Source: G965197675 sp965197675 | GTDB taxonomy: Bacteria; Chloroflexota; Dehalococcoidia; Plut-88900 | DNA length: 64,000 nt | NCBI GenBank assembly: GCA_965197675.1 | Contig: OZ240221.1 | Span: 124,001-188,000 of the forward strand | Direction: 5' to 3' | In this document: positions 26,265-35,760 of the stretch, in pieces | Layout of the letters: each line of letters begins with the position of its first letter | Numbering within the stretch: the first letter of the stretch is position 1 | The notes under the pieces: model-generated | The model's database searches: none | The model's input: only the letters and a program-made list of their open reading frames with translations | Told to the model about the DNA's origin: nothing | Translations under genes and position numbers: made by a program

Positions 26265-27662
26265 ATGAGCAAGTCCGGAATACACAGTCTCTTAACCCTG
26301 GTGGCGCTATCGGTCATTCTGTTGACCCTTGTCGCCTGTGGGGACAGCTCGACGCCCTCGGAGGTTGGGACGACCGAGGATACGTCCCCAAAGAGCACCC
26401 CAACGTCGACTCCGGCTGACCGGGTGCCAGACACTTCCCCAACGTCTCTCGACGACTACCTAGCGACCTGTACTGGAGCTACGTCCGGGCCAACCGAAGC
26501 CGACTTCACCCTCGAGAAATTCTCGGCAGCTTGGGAAGAGGTCACGGAGCAACTGGAGGCAGTGAATCCGCCGGAAGAGATCGCCGACTGGCACGCCGCT
26601 GTGCTGGTTTACCAGAGAGCCGTCAAGGAGGCGTTGGACGATGCTCCTGCACCCGGAGAGGGCGTGTCTCAGGATGAGTACATCATCAGCGTAGTATTTC
26701 CTGTAGCTCTCCAGCACCAGCCGGATGTCACCGAAGCCATCAAAGGCATGAACCCGGACCTTATCGCTCGTATGATCGAGGCCGGCTGCATTGATGAGGA
26801 TACGCTCAGTATCCACTTGACGCCAGAGGAAATGAAGGCGCTGGGGGTGTCACCCGGGGGCACAGCCGGGGGAAAGGTGATAACAGAATTCGCGTCCATC
26901 AGCGCCGGGCAGAAGTACACCTGCGGGGTAGGGACCGACGGCGCCGTCGGCTGCTGGGGTCTCAACCATTTCGACCAGGCCACACCACCTGACGGCGCGT
27001 TCGTCTCCGTCGACACCGGATGGCTACATACCTGCGGAGTGAGGACCGACAGCGCCATCGTATGTTGGGGAGCCGGTGATGATGACCCGGAGCCCCCCGA
27101 TGGCGAGTTCACCTCCGTCAGCGCTAGTTTTGATTACACCTGCGCTGTGAGGGTCGACAGTACGGTCGTCTGCTGGGGCGTTGACGACGAAGGACAGTCC
27201 ACACCGCCCGCCGGTGAATTCCTTTCCGTTAGCGCTGGGCACGACCATGCCTGCGGGGTGAGGACCGATGGCACCGTGGCCTGCTGGGGAGACGAAGGTT
27301 TCGGCAACCGGACCACACCGCCCGCGGGCCAGTTTGCCTCCGTTAGCGCATGGAATCTCACCTGCGGAGTGAGGACCGACGGAACCGTCGCCTGTTGGGG
27401 AGGCACCATAGGTGAGCCGGAGCCCCCTGATGGAGAGTTCACCTCCGTCAGCGTTGGTGAAGACCATACTTGCGGTGTGAGGGCCGACAGTACGGTCCAA
27501 TGCTGGGGCAGCGATCATCTTGGACAATCCACGCCGCCCGTTGGCGAATTCGTCGCCGTTAGCGCTGGGCTCTACCACACCTGCGGCGTGAGGACCGATG
27601 GCTCCGCCGTATGCTGGGGATCTGACAATGACGGTCAAGCCTCGCCCCCCGGGGCACCGTAA
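26265..27662 (+). CDS. RCC1-repeat-like lipoprotein
   Basis: 465 residues. Signal peptide with lipobox LVAC (Cys25), then a Thr/Pro/Ser linker (~26-65) and a helical domain (~66-205: FSAAWEEVTEQLEAVNPPEE). Seven or more RCC1/BNR-like blades (~210-460) follow, each around CGVRTDGTVACWG, with two Cys per blade and PPxGEFTSVSAG connecting strands. It is a surface-anchored propeller, probably for binding; no enzymatic residues are seen. It follows conserved block A by about 100 bp with an AAGGCAGGAGG-type RBS. Disulfides between CGV and CWG are plausible but inferred. Confidence 0.88.
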   Translation: MSKSGIHSLLTLVALSVILLTLVACGDSSTPSEVGTTEDTSPKSTPTSTPADRVPDTSPTSLDDYLATCTGATSGPTEADFTLEKFSAAWEEVTEQLEAVNPPEEIADWHAAVLVYQRAVKEALDDAPAPGEGVSQDEYIISVVFPVALQHQPDVTEAIKGMNPDLIARMIEAGCIDEDTLSIHLTPEEMKALGVSPGGTAGGKVITEFASISAGQKYTCGVGTDGAVGCWGLNHFDQATPPDGAFVSVDTGWLHTCGVRTDSAIVCWGAGDDDPEPPDGEFTSVSASFDYTCAVRVDSTVVCWGVDDEGQSTPPAGEFLSVSAGHDHACGVRTDGTVACWGDEGFGNRTTPPAGQFASVSAWNLTCGVRTDGTVACWGGTIGEPEPPDGEFTSVSVGEDHTCGVRADSTVQCWGSDHLGQSTPPVGEFVAVSAGLYHTCGVRTDGSAVCWGSDNDGQASPPGAP

Positions 27663-27840
27663 GCTCAGCGGAGACGGTGTAACCGCCAAGGCGTAGGCGG
27701 GCTTCACTTCCCGGAAAGGGACGAGATCATGCTGACGGCGAAGAGAAGGCCGGAGGCCAACACGCTTAGGCTCAAACTGGAAAGGCGGAAGCGCCGAAGG
27801 GCGCAATGGGCCTGATGGCCCACGGGCAATCACCAGGTCC
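27663..27840 (+). promoter_or_regulatory. Spacer with hairpin before FN3-like lipoprotein
   Basis: No gene. TGGGCC-TGAT-GGCCCA (27807-27822) forms a 6-bp stem with a tetraloop 18 bases before the next ATG, where it could affect translation initiation or end the previous transcript. It has no T-run. Confidence 0.4.
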
Positions 27841-29724
27841 ATGATGAAGCTGCGCTTGCACAGTTCGTTTGGAGCCACTCTGGCACACTTACTCGCGCGT
27901 TTGCCTTTGAGGGCAGTGAAGCGGCCAGGGTTGCTCAGTGTCCTCGCGGGGGCACTGCTCGTTGCCGTGGTTGCCATGACCTCTTGCACCGACGGCACGG
28001 TGCGCACAGGAGAGGATTCGCCCAGGCAAACTCCGGGATCCGACGCCACACTAACGGACACGCCTGTCCTCCATGTCCCCTGGACCAGATCGGATTTGAC
28101 GGTTGAGGCCGGCGGTTACCACCCAATAGACATTAGCATGAACGAGGAAGAGACCCTGGAGTATCAAATCGAGGTCACCAATGCCGGTTTTGCGGATCCT
28201 ATAAACTCTTCGACTACTCTGGACATCGGTTTTCTTGTCACCGACCCGTTGGGGGATGTGGTGAGGTCAGTTAGAGTGCACTCATCCGGTGACTCGATCA
28301 CAGCCGGAGCTTCCGGCAATTACGCCCTGGTATTCGATAATACCTACGCTCTTTTCTTCCACAAGTCCATTTACTTTGACTATAGGGTACTCCCCAAGGG
28401 AGTAAAGTCTGCTACCCCGCATACACCGCCACCATCTGTACTGCCTCCATCTCCTGACGGCGTCGAGTCCCACCGCGACGGGACCGGCATAGTCGTCAGT
28501 TGGAACGCGGCGCCCGGCGCGGACTACTACAGCATCTACCACAGTGCTGCCTATAGCCCCTCATGCGCGTTGCATGTCAGCAGAGTGTTTGACTGCGAAA
28601 GGCTGGCCGGCAATGTTCTAGAGACTACTTACACCCACACTGGCCCTGATGAGTACGACAACTACTATTGGGTCCTGGCCTGCAGCAGAATCGGATGCTC
28701 GGACATTGACAGCGAAAACCCCGTCGCGCCTGCCTACGCCGGGCCCTCAGCATTGCCCGACAATGTCGAGTATCACCGCGACGGACCCGCCATAGTCGTC
28801 AGTTGGAACGCAGTACCGGACGCGGACTACTATAAGGTCTACCACGATGATCGCTCTTCATGCGGTCTCCCCTCGAGCACCCTGGACGCCTTGGGCAACT
28901 TCAGCGCCTTGAACGCCATGAGCGTCTTGAGCAACCGCCCTTCCTGTGAGGAGCTAGCCACCGACCTTGTAGAGACTACCTACACCCACGCCAGTCCTGA
29001 TGACTATAGCAACACCTACTGGGTCGAAGCCTGTAACAGTGGCGGATGCACGAACATAGACAGCGACAACCCTGCCACGTTTGTCGACACCAGGCCGTCA
29101 GCCCCGCCGGGCAATGTCGAGTACCGCCGCGACGGGACCGCCGTAGTAGTCAGTTGGGACGCGACGCCCGGCGCGGACTACTACAACATCTTCTACGATG
29201 ATACCTTTGGCACCTCTTGCGATCTCTACCGCGGCATTCCGGTTGGCTGTGATGAGCTCGCCACGAACGTTGTAGACACTACCTACACCCACACCAGCCC
29301 TGTTGATGGCGACAACTACTACTGGGTCGCAGCCTGCAACAGTAACGGATGCACAGACACTGAAGGTGAAGACCCCGCCACGTTTGTCGACACCAGCCCG
29401 TCAGCGCCGCCCGCCAATGTCAAGTACCGCCGCGACGGGACAGCCATAGTCGTCAGTTGGAGCGGGGCGCCCGATGCTGATTACTACAAGATCTACTACA
29501 CCAAATTCATTGGCCCCATTTGCAAGTCCATTAGAGGCAACCTGTTTGGCTGTGAGGAGCTAGCCACCGACGTCGTAGGGACCACCTACACCCACACCAG
29601 CCCTGATGATGACTACAACCACTACTGGGTCGTAGCCTGCAACAGAAACGGATGCACGGACATTGACAGCGAGAATCCTGCCACGTTTGTAGACACCAGG
29701 CCGTCAGCGACAATTGAACGCTAG
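27841..29724 (+). CDS. Lipoprotein with four FN3-like repeats
   Basis: 627 residues. A basic N-terminus, hydrophobic core and TSC lipobox (LLVAVVAMTSCTDG) give a lipoprotein signal. Residues ~75-190 form a beta domain (VEAGGYHPIDISMNEEETLE). Four repeats of 95-120 residues follow, each starting PxNVEYxRDGxAIVVSWNA and containing PDADYYKIYY, a Cys-bearing insert (CEELATDVVETTYTHTSP) and YYWVAACNSNGCTDID. The four Cys per repeat are regularly placed. These are fibronectin type III-like adhesive modules; the ligand is unknown. Confidence 0.87.
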   Translation: MMKLRLHSSFGATLAHLLARLPLRAVKRPGLLSVLAGALLVAVVAMTSCTDGTVRTGEDSPRQTPGSDATLTDTPVLHVPWTRSDLTVEAGGYHPIDISMNEEETLEYQIEVTNAGFADPINSSTTLDIGFLVTDPLGDVVRSVRVHSSGDSITAGASGNYALVFDNTYALFFHKSIYFDYRVLPKGVKSATPHTPPPSVLPPSPDGVESHRDGTGIVVSWNAAPGADYYSIYHSAAYSPSCALHVSRVFDCERLAGNVLETTYTHTGPDEYDNYYWVLACSRIGCSDIDSENPVAPAYAGPSALPDNVEYHRDGPAIVVSWNAVPDADYYKVYHDDRSSCGLPSSTLDALGNFSALNAMSVLSNRPSCEELATDLVETTYTHASPDDYSNTYWVEACNSGGCTNIDSDNPATFVDTRPSAPPGNVEYRRDGTAVVVSWDATPGADYYNIFYDDTFGTSCDLYRGIPVGCDELATNVVDTTYTHTSPVDGDNYYWVAACNSNGCTDTEGEDPATFVDTSPSAPPANVKYRRDGTAIVVSWSGAPDADYYKIYYTKFIGPICKSIRGNLFGCEELATDVVGTTYTHTSPDDDYNHYWVVACNRNGCTDIDSENPATFVDTRPSATIER

Positions 29725-29815
29725 AGGGGGTAGAAAAACCTGAGAGATGCTCAAACACGCCGTAGCCGGTTCCGCCTCCGGCAAGGCCAACACGAAAGAG
29801 GGGTAAACAACCGAA

Positions 29816-31108
29816 ATGAGCGGATACGAAGATAGGATACGCTGGCTCGCAGTCCTGACAGTTCTGACCGTCTTGGTCGTCCTGAGCGCCTGCAGCGACA
29901 GTCCCGCTCCCACGCCGGAACTACCGGTTACTCTGGCTGCCACTCAAACGCCGGGGCCCACGCCCGTATCGACGCCAGAACCAACGCTGACGTCCACTGC
30001 TACGGCGACTGCCACTCCAACGCCCGTGCTCACGGCTACGCCGACGCCCGTTCCGAGGCCTGAACCAACGCTGACGCCCACTGCTACGGCGACCGCCACT
30101 CCCACGCCGACTGCCACGGCGACACCGGAGCCAACTCCCACGCCCGTCTCTGACTTTACGAAGCCACAGATATACAACGATAACGTGTTTGTCCTACCCG
30201 TTGCAGAAAACCTCGCTAATGCTTGGTTTAATGCGCCGTTGACAGAATACACAGCACGCTTCTATGAATACTTCAACGATGAGTTCGATTTCCTAGTATT
30301 TGTGGCCAACTTGACCTATGACGGGCTTGAGCAGGGTACTCCTCACGGCGCCTACTACGCTGGGGTAAAGAATGATGTAAAGGGAGTTGGGCAGCCGATT
30401 TCCACCGACGGCCAGAGTTGGGGGTCAGCGGAACAGCTTCAGGGCGTGATTTACATTAATACTTACGACTACAGCTGGGGGGGAGACATTGTTAATGGTA
30501 CGCTTCTCCACGAGTTGATGCATCGGTGGGCGAACTTTATCGTGCCACCTTATTCACATTGGGGATTCATCAGCGAAGACTGTATTCTGGACGGGTATGA
30601 CATTTCCGCGATGATAGATCTCGGTGACGGGAGGTATTCACACGAATTCAGCACAAGTTTCGTGTACTGCCCCATAGAGTTGTACCTGGCGGGCCTCATA
30701 CCTCCAGAGGACGTCCCGGATTTCCGGATTGCGGTGGACGGCGAGTGGCTGCGGGACGAGGAAGGCAATATCATTATTGAGGATGACAATGGGTATCGTG
30801 TGTTCACCGCGAGTGGGTTCGAGACGTATACGGTTGATGACATCATCGCTGAGCATGGACCACGAGTTCCCGACACTTCCAAGGCTCAGAAGGACTTTCG
30901 CGCTGCAGTAGTTTTGTTGGTCGGTACGGACTATCCGGCGACCCCCGCGATACTGGATCGCTTGAGCTACGACGTATCCTGGCTAAGCCACCCAGGTGAT
31001 CGTGACCACATGTTGCCCCAGAGAGCCGGCAATTTCTATCATGCAACTGGGGGCCGGGCCAGGATCACTATGGACGGCCTCTCAGACTTCCTGAAGGATA
31101 GGAAATAG
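29816..31108 (+). CDS. HELMH metalloprotease-like lipoprotein, copy 1
   Basis: 430 residues. Lipoprotein signal (VLVVLSACSDS), then a long Thr-Pro-Ala linker (~30-115) of the (T/A)TPTP type, and a globular domain starting VSDFTKPQIYNDNVFVLPV. The domain contains LLHELMHRWANF (HExxH zinc motif), followed by HWGFISEDCILDGYD. This suggests an extracellular zinc peptidase of an unnamed family; the third ligand is not certain. It shares the whole domain with the protein encoded at 31680-33017. Start ATG behind GGGGTAA-like sequence; the context is a run of exported proteins. Confidence 0.82.
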   Translation: MSGYEDRIRWLAVLTVLTVLVVLSACSDSPAPTPELPVTLAATQTPGPTPVSTPEPTLTSTATATATPTPVLTATPTPVPRPEPTLTPTATATATPTPTATATPEPTPTPVSDFTKPQIYNDNVFVLPVAENLANAWFNAPLTEYTARFYEYFNDEFDFLVFVANLTYDGLEQGTPHGAYYAGVKNDVKGVGQPISTDGQSWGSAEQLQGVIYINTYDYSWGGDIVNGTLLHELMHRWANFIVPPYSHWGFISEDCILDGYDISAMIDLGDGRYSHEFSTSFVYCPIELYLAGLIPPEDVPDFRIAVDGEWLRDEEGNIIIEDDNGYRVFTASGFETYTVDDIIAEHGPRVPDTSKAQKDFRAAVVLLVGTDYPATPAILDRLSYDVSWLSHPGDRDHMLPQRAGNFYHATGGRARITMDGLSDFLKDRK

Positions 31109-31679
31109 CGGATAGCTCTCAAGACATTGCGCACCGGGGCATGCCAACGGTCTGTCGTAGAGTAGGGTTTCTCAGGTCACCGCAGTGGACTGGATGGGCA
31201 TTCAGTGTGACGAGAGGTTCAGCGGGAAGGACTACTCGCAGATCCAGATGCACACATGCATTTGGGTTTGTGTGCTCTGTCCAGTTTGGTGGACCGCTTG
31301 CCGAGACATCTTAGCAAAGTAGGTCCGGTCGGGCCTAAAGCCCGGACCCGCAGTTGACGCTATCCTCTTGGGCTGACTTCTTTCCCGATGAGCCGGTCGG
31401 GTTAGTACACTAGATCGCAGTGGTGGGCCTTGCGTAGCCGGAGGCATGGATCAGTATGTGACAGCTTCAGTTCGACTGCAAGGTCTTGGCGCTAGCGAAA
31501 TAGACTGGCCAAGACTTCCGCCAAGCACCTGTCCTTCATGCTGCTCAAGTCCACCAGATTTGATGAAATCAAGAACCTTTGACTTGAAGCTCAGGCACTC
31601 GGTGTAGAAGTAAGTGAGGACTGCCTCACAAGACGTCACCTGTGCTAGCCGAGGTAGAGAGAACCTCTAGGGTGGGCTG
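31109..31679. other. Intergenic region with attachment-like fragments
   Basis: No gene supported. At 31270-31295 the minus strand reads GGTCCACCAAACTGGACAGA, resembling the core and arm start GCCCACCAAGCTGGACAAAA. At 31546-31600 the plus strand reads CCACCAGATTTGATGAAATC, AAGAACCTTTGACTTGAAGC, TCAGGCAC, a diverged right arm. The two lie about 250 bp apart in opposite orientation. Confidence 0.45.
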
Positions 31680-33017
31680 GTGGGGGCCACAGTGATGATA
31701 AAGAGCTCTTTCTGGGCTACGCTAACAGGCTTATTCACCGCCATAGTCATGGTCCTGGCGGCATGCAGTGGTGAACCGCCTACGCTGATTGGGTCCGGAT
31801 CCCCAGTGCCGACGGCGATCCAAACGGCAACCCCCACTCCCACTATGACACCCACTCAGACTCCAGTGCCCACCGCCACGCCCTCAACTGTTCCTACAGC
31901 GACACCCACTCAGACTACGCCGACCCAAACGGCAACCCCCCGACGCCTATCAGACTGCTACGCCGCCACGCCGACGCCTACGCCGACCCAAACGGCAACC
32001 CCCACGCCCTCACCCGTTCCTTCAGCGACACCCACACCCGTCACGGACTTTACGAAGCCACAAATTTACAACGATAACGTGTACGTCATGCCGGTTACGG
32101 AGAATCTCGCAGGCGGCGTGCCACCGCTAGAGGACTATGCGGTGCACTTCTACGAGCGCTTTGACGATGAGTTCGACTTCCTTATGTTCGTTTCGAATGT
32201 GGGCCCGGACCAGCATGAACCCGGCGCTTACGTGGGAGCGTTCCACGTCGGTGTGCAGAACGATGTGAGAGGCATAGGCATGGAGACTTTTGCCAACAAC
32301 GAAGACTGGGGATCGGCAGGCAGACTCCAGGGAGCAATTTTCTTTGGGAGCTATTCGATCTATCACGACCACGATCTGAGCATCTTTGCCGAAGGGCCGA
32401 CCTTACACGAGCTTATGCATCAATGGGCAAACTTTGTCGTTCCGTCAGCCTGGGGTAGCCATTGGGGCTTCAGTAGCGCCGACGGCAACCTAGGAGGGTT
32501 TGACATTGCCGACCTCGTGAACCATGGTGGCGGCCGGTACTCCGCTGGGGGGTTCACGGTGGCAGGCGCAGCTGACAACATCGTTCCCTACAGTCCTATC
32601 GAGCTTTACTTGGCGGGTTTCGTACCTCCGGACCAAGTCCCCGACCTTTGGGTTGCCGAAGATGGAGAGTGGCTGCTCGATGAGGAAGGCGAGCACGTCA
32701 GCGCCCCTGATGGGTCTTGGGTGTTCACCGCAAGTCAAATCAGAACCTACACCATCGAGGAGATCATCGCCGAGCATGGAGCGCGCGTTCCCGACGTTTC
32801 GCAATCACAGAAGGAGTTTCGTGGGGCCGTCGTACTCTTGGTTGATGAGAACCACCCTGCGACCCAAGAGGCCCTACAAACGCTGAGTGAAGACGTTTCT
32901 TGGTTCAGCCACCCCGGTGACGACGAAACCTATCGATTCAACTTCTACGAAGCAACCAGTGGCCGGGGTACGATCATCATGGACAGCCTGTCGGAGTTCC
33001 TGAAAGATAGTGAATAG
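31680..33017 (+). CDS. HELMH metalloprotease-like lipoprotein, copy 2
   Basis: 445 residues, paralogue of the protein encoded at 29816-31108. Signal with lipobox AAC (VMVLAACSGE), Thr/Pro/Gln linker (~35-120) and the same domain: VTDFTKPQIYNDNVYVMPVT, LHELMHQWANFVVP (HExxH), SHWGFSSADGNLGGFD, PYSPIELYLAGFVPPDQVPD. The linker contains an out-of-pattern patch, RRLSDCYAA. Shifting one base there gives a Tyr-Gln-Thr-Ala-Thr-Pro pattern again, so two compensating indels probably occurred. Start GTG/ATG region behind GGTGGG is ambiguous by a few codons. Confidence 0.82.
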   Translation: MGATVMIKSSFWATLTGLFTAIVMVLAACSGEPPTLIGSGSPVPTAIQTATPTPTMTPTQTPVPTATPSTVPTATPTQTTPTQTATPRRLSDCYAATPTPTPTQTATPTPSPVPSATPTPVTDFTKPQIYNDNVYVMPVTENLAGGVPPLEDYAVHFYERFDDEFDFLMFVSNVGPDQHEPGAYVGAFHVGVQNDVRGIGMETFANNEDWGSAGRLQGAIFFGSYSIYHDHDLSIFAEGPTLHELMHQWANFVVPSAWGSHWGFSSADGNLGGFDIADLVNHGGGRYSAGGFTVAGAADNIVPYSPIELYLAGFVPPDQVPDLWVAEDGEWLLDEEGEHVSAPDGSWVFTASQIRTYTIEEIIAEHGARVPDVSQSQKEFRGAVVLLVDENHPATQEALQTLSEDVSWFSHPGDDETYRFNFYEATSGRGTIIMDSLSEFLKDSE

Positions 33018-33061
33018 CAGGTGCAGTAGGCCGTGAGGTCGTATTGATCGACACCCGCTAG

Positions 33062-33346
33062 CGGGTACGCTCGCTATGTGCCCAGGGGTGACGAATCGCG
33101 AACTGGTTGTCGTGGAGCCACAGCAACGTCAGATTGGAAAGGTGGCCCCGCTCCGGCGGTATCTCCCCGCTCAACTCGTTGGCGCTGAGGAGCAGCCATT
33201 TAAGGTTGGAGAGGCTGCCCAGCTCTGGCGGAATCTCGCCCGTTAACTGTTTGGAGACGAGATCCAGACGAATAACTCAGCCGTTGCTATCCGTGGTGAC
33301 GCCGTGCCACTCGCCAATGGGCCTGTCGCTCAGCCAGTCCGCCCGG
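33062..33346 (-). pseudogene. Plant-type LRR protein fossil
   Basis: The minus strand reads ADWLSDRPIGEWHGVTTDSN, stop (TGA), VIRLDLVSKQLTGEIPPELG, SLSNLKWLLLSANELSGEIP, HLSNLTLLWLHDNQFAIR. These are an LRRNT-like cap followed by LTGEIPPELGxLSNLxxLxL repeats. It has a nonsense codon and no complete end. This repeat class (about 24 residues, GEIPPE) differs from the LPEDVFDGL-type repeats of the intact LRR genes nearby. Confidence 0.7.
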
Positions 33347-34000
33347 TCAATCATCCAGCAGCCCGTTCTGTGCGGCCCACACCACGATCTCCTGCTTCGA
33401 GGAAACGTCCAGCTTCACCTGGATGGTGTAGATGGCGTTTCGGACGGTGACCACCTTTACTCCCCTTGCCGCCGCAATCGCAACGTAGGACATGCCCCGG
33501 CAGAAGGACACGAGTATCTCCTTCTCCCTCTGCGTCAGGTCGATCTGCTGCTTCGACTTCGCCTCGCTCCGCATCCTGGCGAAGACCCGCCTCACCACCT
33601 CGGTCGGCAGACGCCCCTCGCCCGCAGCCGCGCTCTTCATCATGCCCAGGACCTGGTCCATCCCGGCCACCTTCTGAAGATAGCCGGCCGCTCCGGCGGC
33701 CACCGCCTCTATCACGGCGTTCGCCTCCGTCGAGGCGGTCAGCATGAGCACCCGCGTCTCGGGCAGAGACTCCATGATCTCCCGGCACGCCTCCACGCCG
33801 TCCATCTTGGGCATCATGACGTCCATGACGATCAGGTCGGGCGACAACTCGGAGGCCGCCTTCACCGCCTCCACTCCGTCCCTGGCCTGGCCCACCACCT
33901 CAAACTCCTCGGACCGCTCCAGAATCACCTGAAGACCTTCCCGCGTGACCGCATGGTCGTCGGCGAGCAGCACCCTTATGCGACGAGACTCCGTTGACAA
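33347..34000 (-). CDS. NarL/FixJ-type response regulator
   Basis: 217 residues. Receiver domain (~8-125: VLLADDHAVTREGLQVIL, phospho-acceptor Asp in PDLIVMDVMMPKMDG, LMLTAS, K at the usual position in GAAGYLQKV) and a LuxR-type HTH (~150-212: LTQREKEILVSFCRGMSYVA, VTVRNAIYTIQVKLDV). Start is TTG; the AGGAGGG site lies inside the end of the kinase gene, two bases apart from its stop, so the pair is co-translated. Partner of the kinase at 34002-35218. Targets unknown, perhaps the exported-protein genes next to it. Confidence 0.93.
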   Translation of the reverse strand: MSTESRRIRVLLADDHAVTREGLQVILERSEEFEVVGQARDGVEAVKAASELSPDLIVMDVMMPKMDGVEACREIMESLPETRVLMLTASTEANAVIEAVAAGAAGYLQKVAGMDQVLGMMKSAAAGEGRLPTEVVRRVFARMRSEAKSKQQIDLTQREKEILVSFCRGMSYVAIAAARGVKVVTVRNAIYTIQVKLDVSSKQEIVVWAAQNGLLDD

Positions 34001-34001
34001 T

Positions 34002-35218
34002 CTATCCCTCCTGTTCTCCGCGAACCAACGGCATCACGCAGGTCACACTGGCACCCCCTACCGCACCCCTGGGTTCGACGATAAGGCGTCCGCCCAGACG
34101 CCCTGCGTACGCCCGCATGTTTGCGAAGCCGTGGCCCCGCTCCTCGTAGTCGTCGGGAAGCCCCACCCCGTCGTCCGACACCGACAGCCTGAGCTCATCC
34201 CGTCCGAAGTCGAGCTCTACCAGCACCCGGCTCGCCCCGGCATGGCGAAGGCGTTGGCGAGGGCGTTGTGGGCTATGGAGAACAGGAGACTCCTGACCTC
34301 AACTGAAAGCGGCGGCTCCACCCCGTTCTGGGTTAGCTCCGCCGACGCCGACGTGATGGTTCCGAACGTCGTGACGTGCGAGTCCAGGGTCCAGCCCAAC
34401 TCACTGCCTTCGAATATGCGGCCCATGTCTATCGGGTGTCTCAGCTGCCAGACGGCGGTCTTGGAAAGCCGTGAGGTCGCATCGAGCCTGGCGGTGAGCT
34501 CCTCGTTCGAGTCTCCGGCAACCTGTTTGGCCGCGTCTATCCCCAGGCCGATCATGAAGGCGGTCTGCGCGGCCGTATCGTGAATGGCCTGGGAGAGCTC
34601 GATCCGTTCCCGTTGCAGCTCCCCTTCCCTTTCCATCGCCGCTATGGCCCTGCGCCGTTGAAACCGGGTGATGAAGTTGACAACCAGGACCACCCCGAAC
34701 ATCGCGAGCACCCTGGAGAACAGCATCTTCTCGTTGGTCCCATCGAAGGCCATGCCCGAGCCGACGGTCAGGCTCACGCCGATATAGATAGAGGCGGTGA
34801 ACGTGGTCCAGGCGAGATTCAGCAGAGCGGAGGTGAAGACAGCGGCAAAAGCGGCAAGGGCGGGATAGTAGGGAATGTATAGGAAGTTGTCGAAACCCCC
34901 ATCGACGACAACGCTGCCCGTGATCAGGGCTATGTCCATGGCGCTGAGGACAAGCAGGTGACGCCACGTCACCCTGCGCCGGGAGAGCAGACGGTAGTGC
35001 ACGTAGCCGTTCAGTGCGACCAGCGGCACGTGCATGAGCATGAACGGAATGTACTTGGCCTCCGTGAACGCCGGTCGATAGGCGAGTTCGATCACGGCGC
35101 CGACCCAGAAGAGCCAGCGCAGCCACACCGTGATGTTGGCGGCGTACGATGCCTCGTCCGGGTCGAGCCAGAGCATCTGGAGGAGCCGCGTCTGTATTGC
35201 GCCCATCGATGCCTTCAT
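34002..35218 (-). pseudogene. NarL-type sensor histidine kinase, one frameshift
   Basis: The N-terminal frame (333 codons) has about six membrane helices (VWLRWLFWVGAVIELAYRP, LLVLSAMDIALITGSVVV), a HisKA_3 region with the phospho-acceptor His in LSQAIHDTAAQTAFMIGLG, and runs to LLFSIAHNALANAF. The ATPase end continues in another frame, RHAGASRVLVELDFGRDELR, LSVSDDGVGLPDDYEERGHG, FANMRAYAGRLGG. One base change at ~34235, in a GCCGGGGCG stretch, separates them. If it is a sequencing error the gene is a complete kinase; otherwise the two-component system lacks ATP binding. Start ATG is supported by family length. Confidence 0.82.
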
Positions 35219-35421
35219 AAAGTACAGGCCCCTATTCCAACACCCAACCTAACCCTGGTGTGAGGCGACGCCGGAGCCCCAATAGATGAGAACTGTCCGC
35301 CGGCGGACCTGTCGCAACAACCTCGCGCCTGTCTACCCACGGCCTTTGCACCAGGAATAGCGGCGCATACACGGCGTAGCCCTCCGGCCAACCCGCAGGC
35401 CGGTACGCCAGCTTCGCAAGA

Positions 35422-35715
35422 CTGAAGGCCCGGCTTCGGCAATGTGCCTGAGACATCTCCTCTCCGGTATGCGCGTGCGAACATCGAGTGTGACGGCGGT
35501 GTGGTTATGACCACCAATCTAAGCCACTTTCGTCTATGCCAGCAAGAGCCAAAAGTTGTAGAAACACTCTCCCTGAAAGCTAACAAAGTGCCGTCCAAAT
35601 TACCTCACCAAGAAGTGTGATTAGGCACTTACCAAATCGATGCAGGGTCTCTAGTGTTTTCATGGGCAATACCGATCAGATGACAGGCGGAGCTTAAGGC
35701 TGGCACTCAAGGTAA
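35422..35715 (+). repeat. Conserved noncoding block, copy B
   Basis: Second copy of the intergenic block, about 85-90% identical to copy A over long stretches by eye. AAGTGCC (35586) pairs with GGCACTT (35624). Alternatively AAGTG of AGAAGTGTGATTAGGCACTT pairs with the same CACTT. Left of it, on the minus strand, is a sensor-like scrap (LAKLAYRPAGWPEGYAVY), again paralogous to the kinase N-terminus. To its right the LRR protein gene starts. Confidence 0.75.
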
Positions 35716-35760
35716 GCGTAGTTCTACCGGAGGACCTGTTCCCGACGCAAAGGCCGAGCT

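Noticed and set aside
33107..33997. 296-codon plus-strand frame over the response regulator
   Set aside because: His/Leu/Arg-rich antisense shadow; the minus strand has clear receiver and LuxR motifs.
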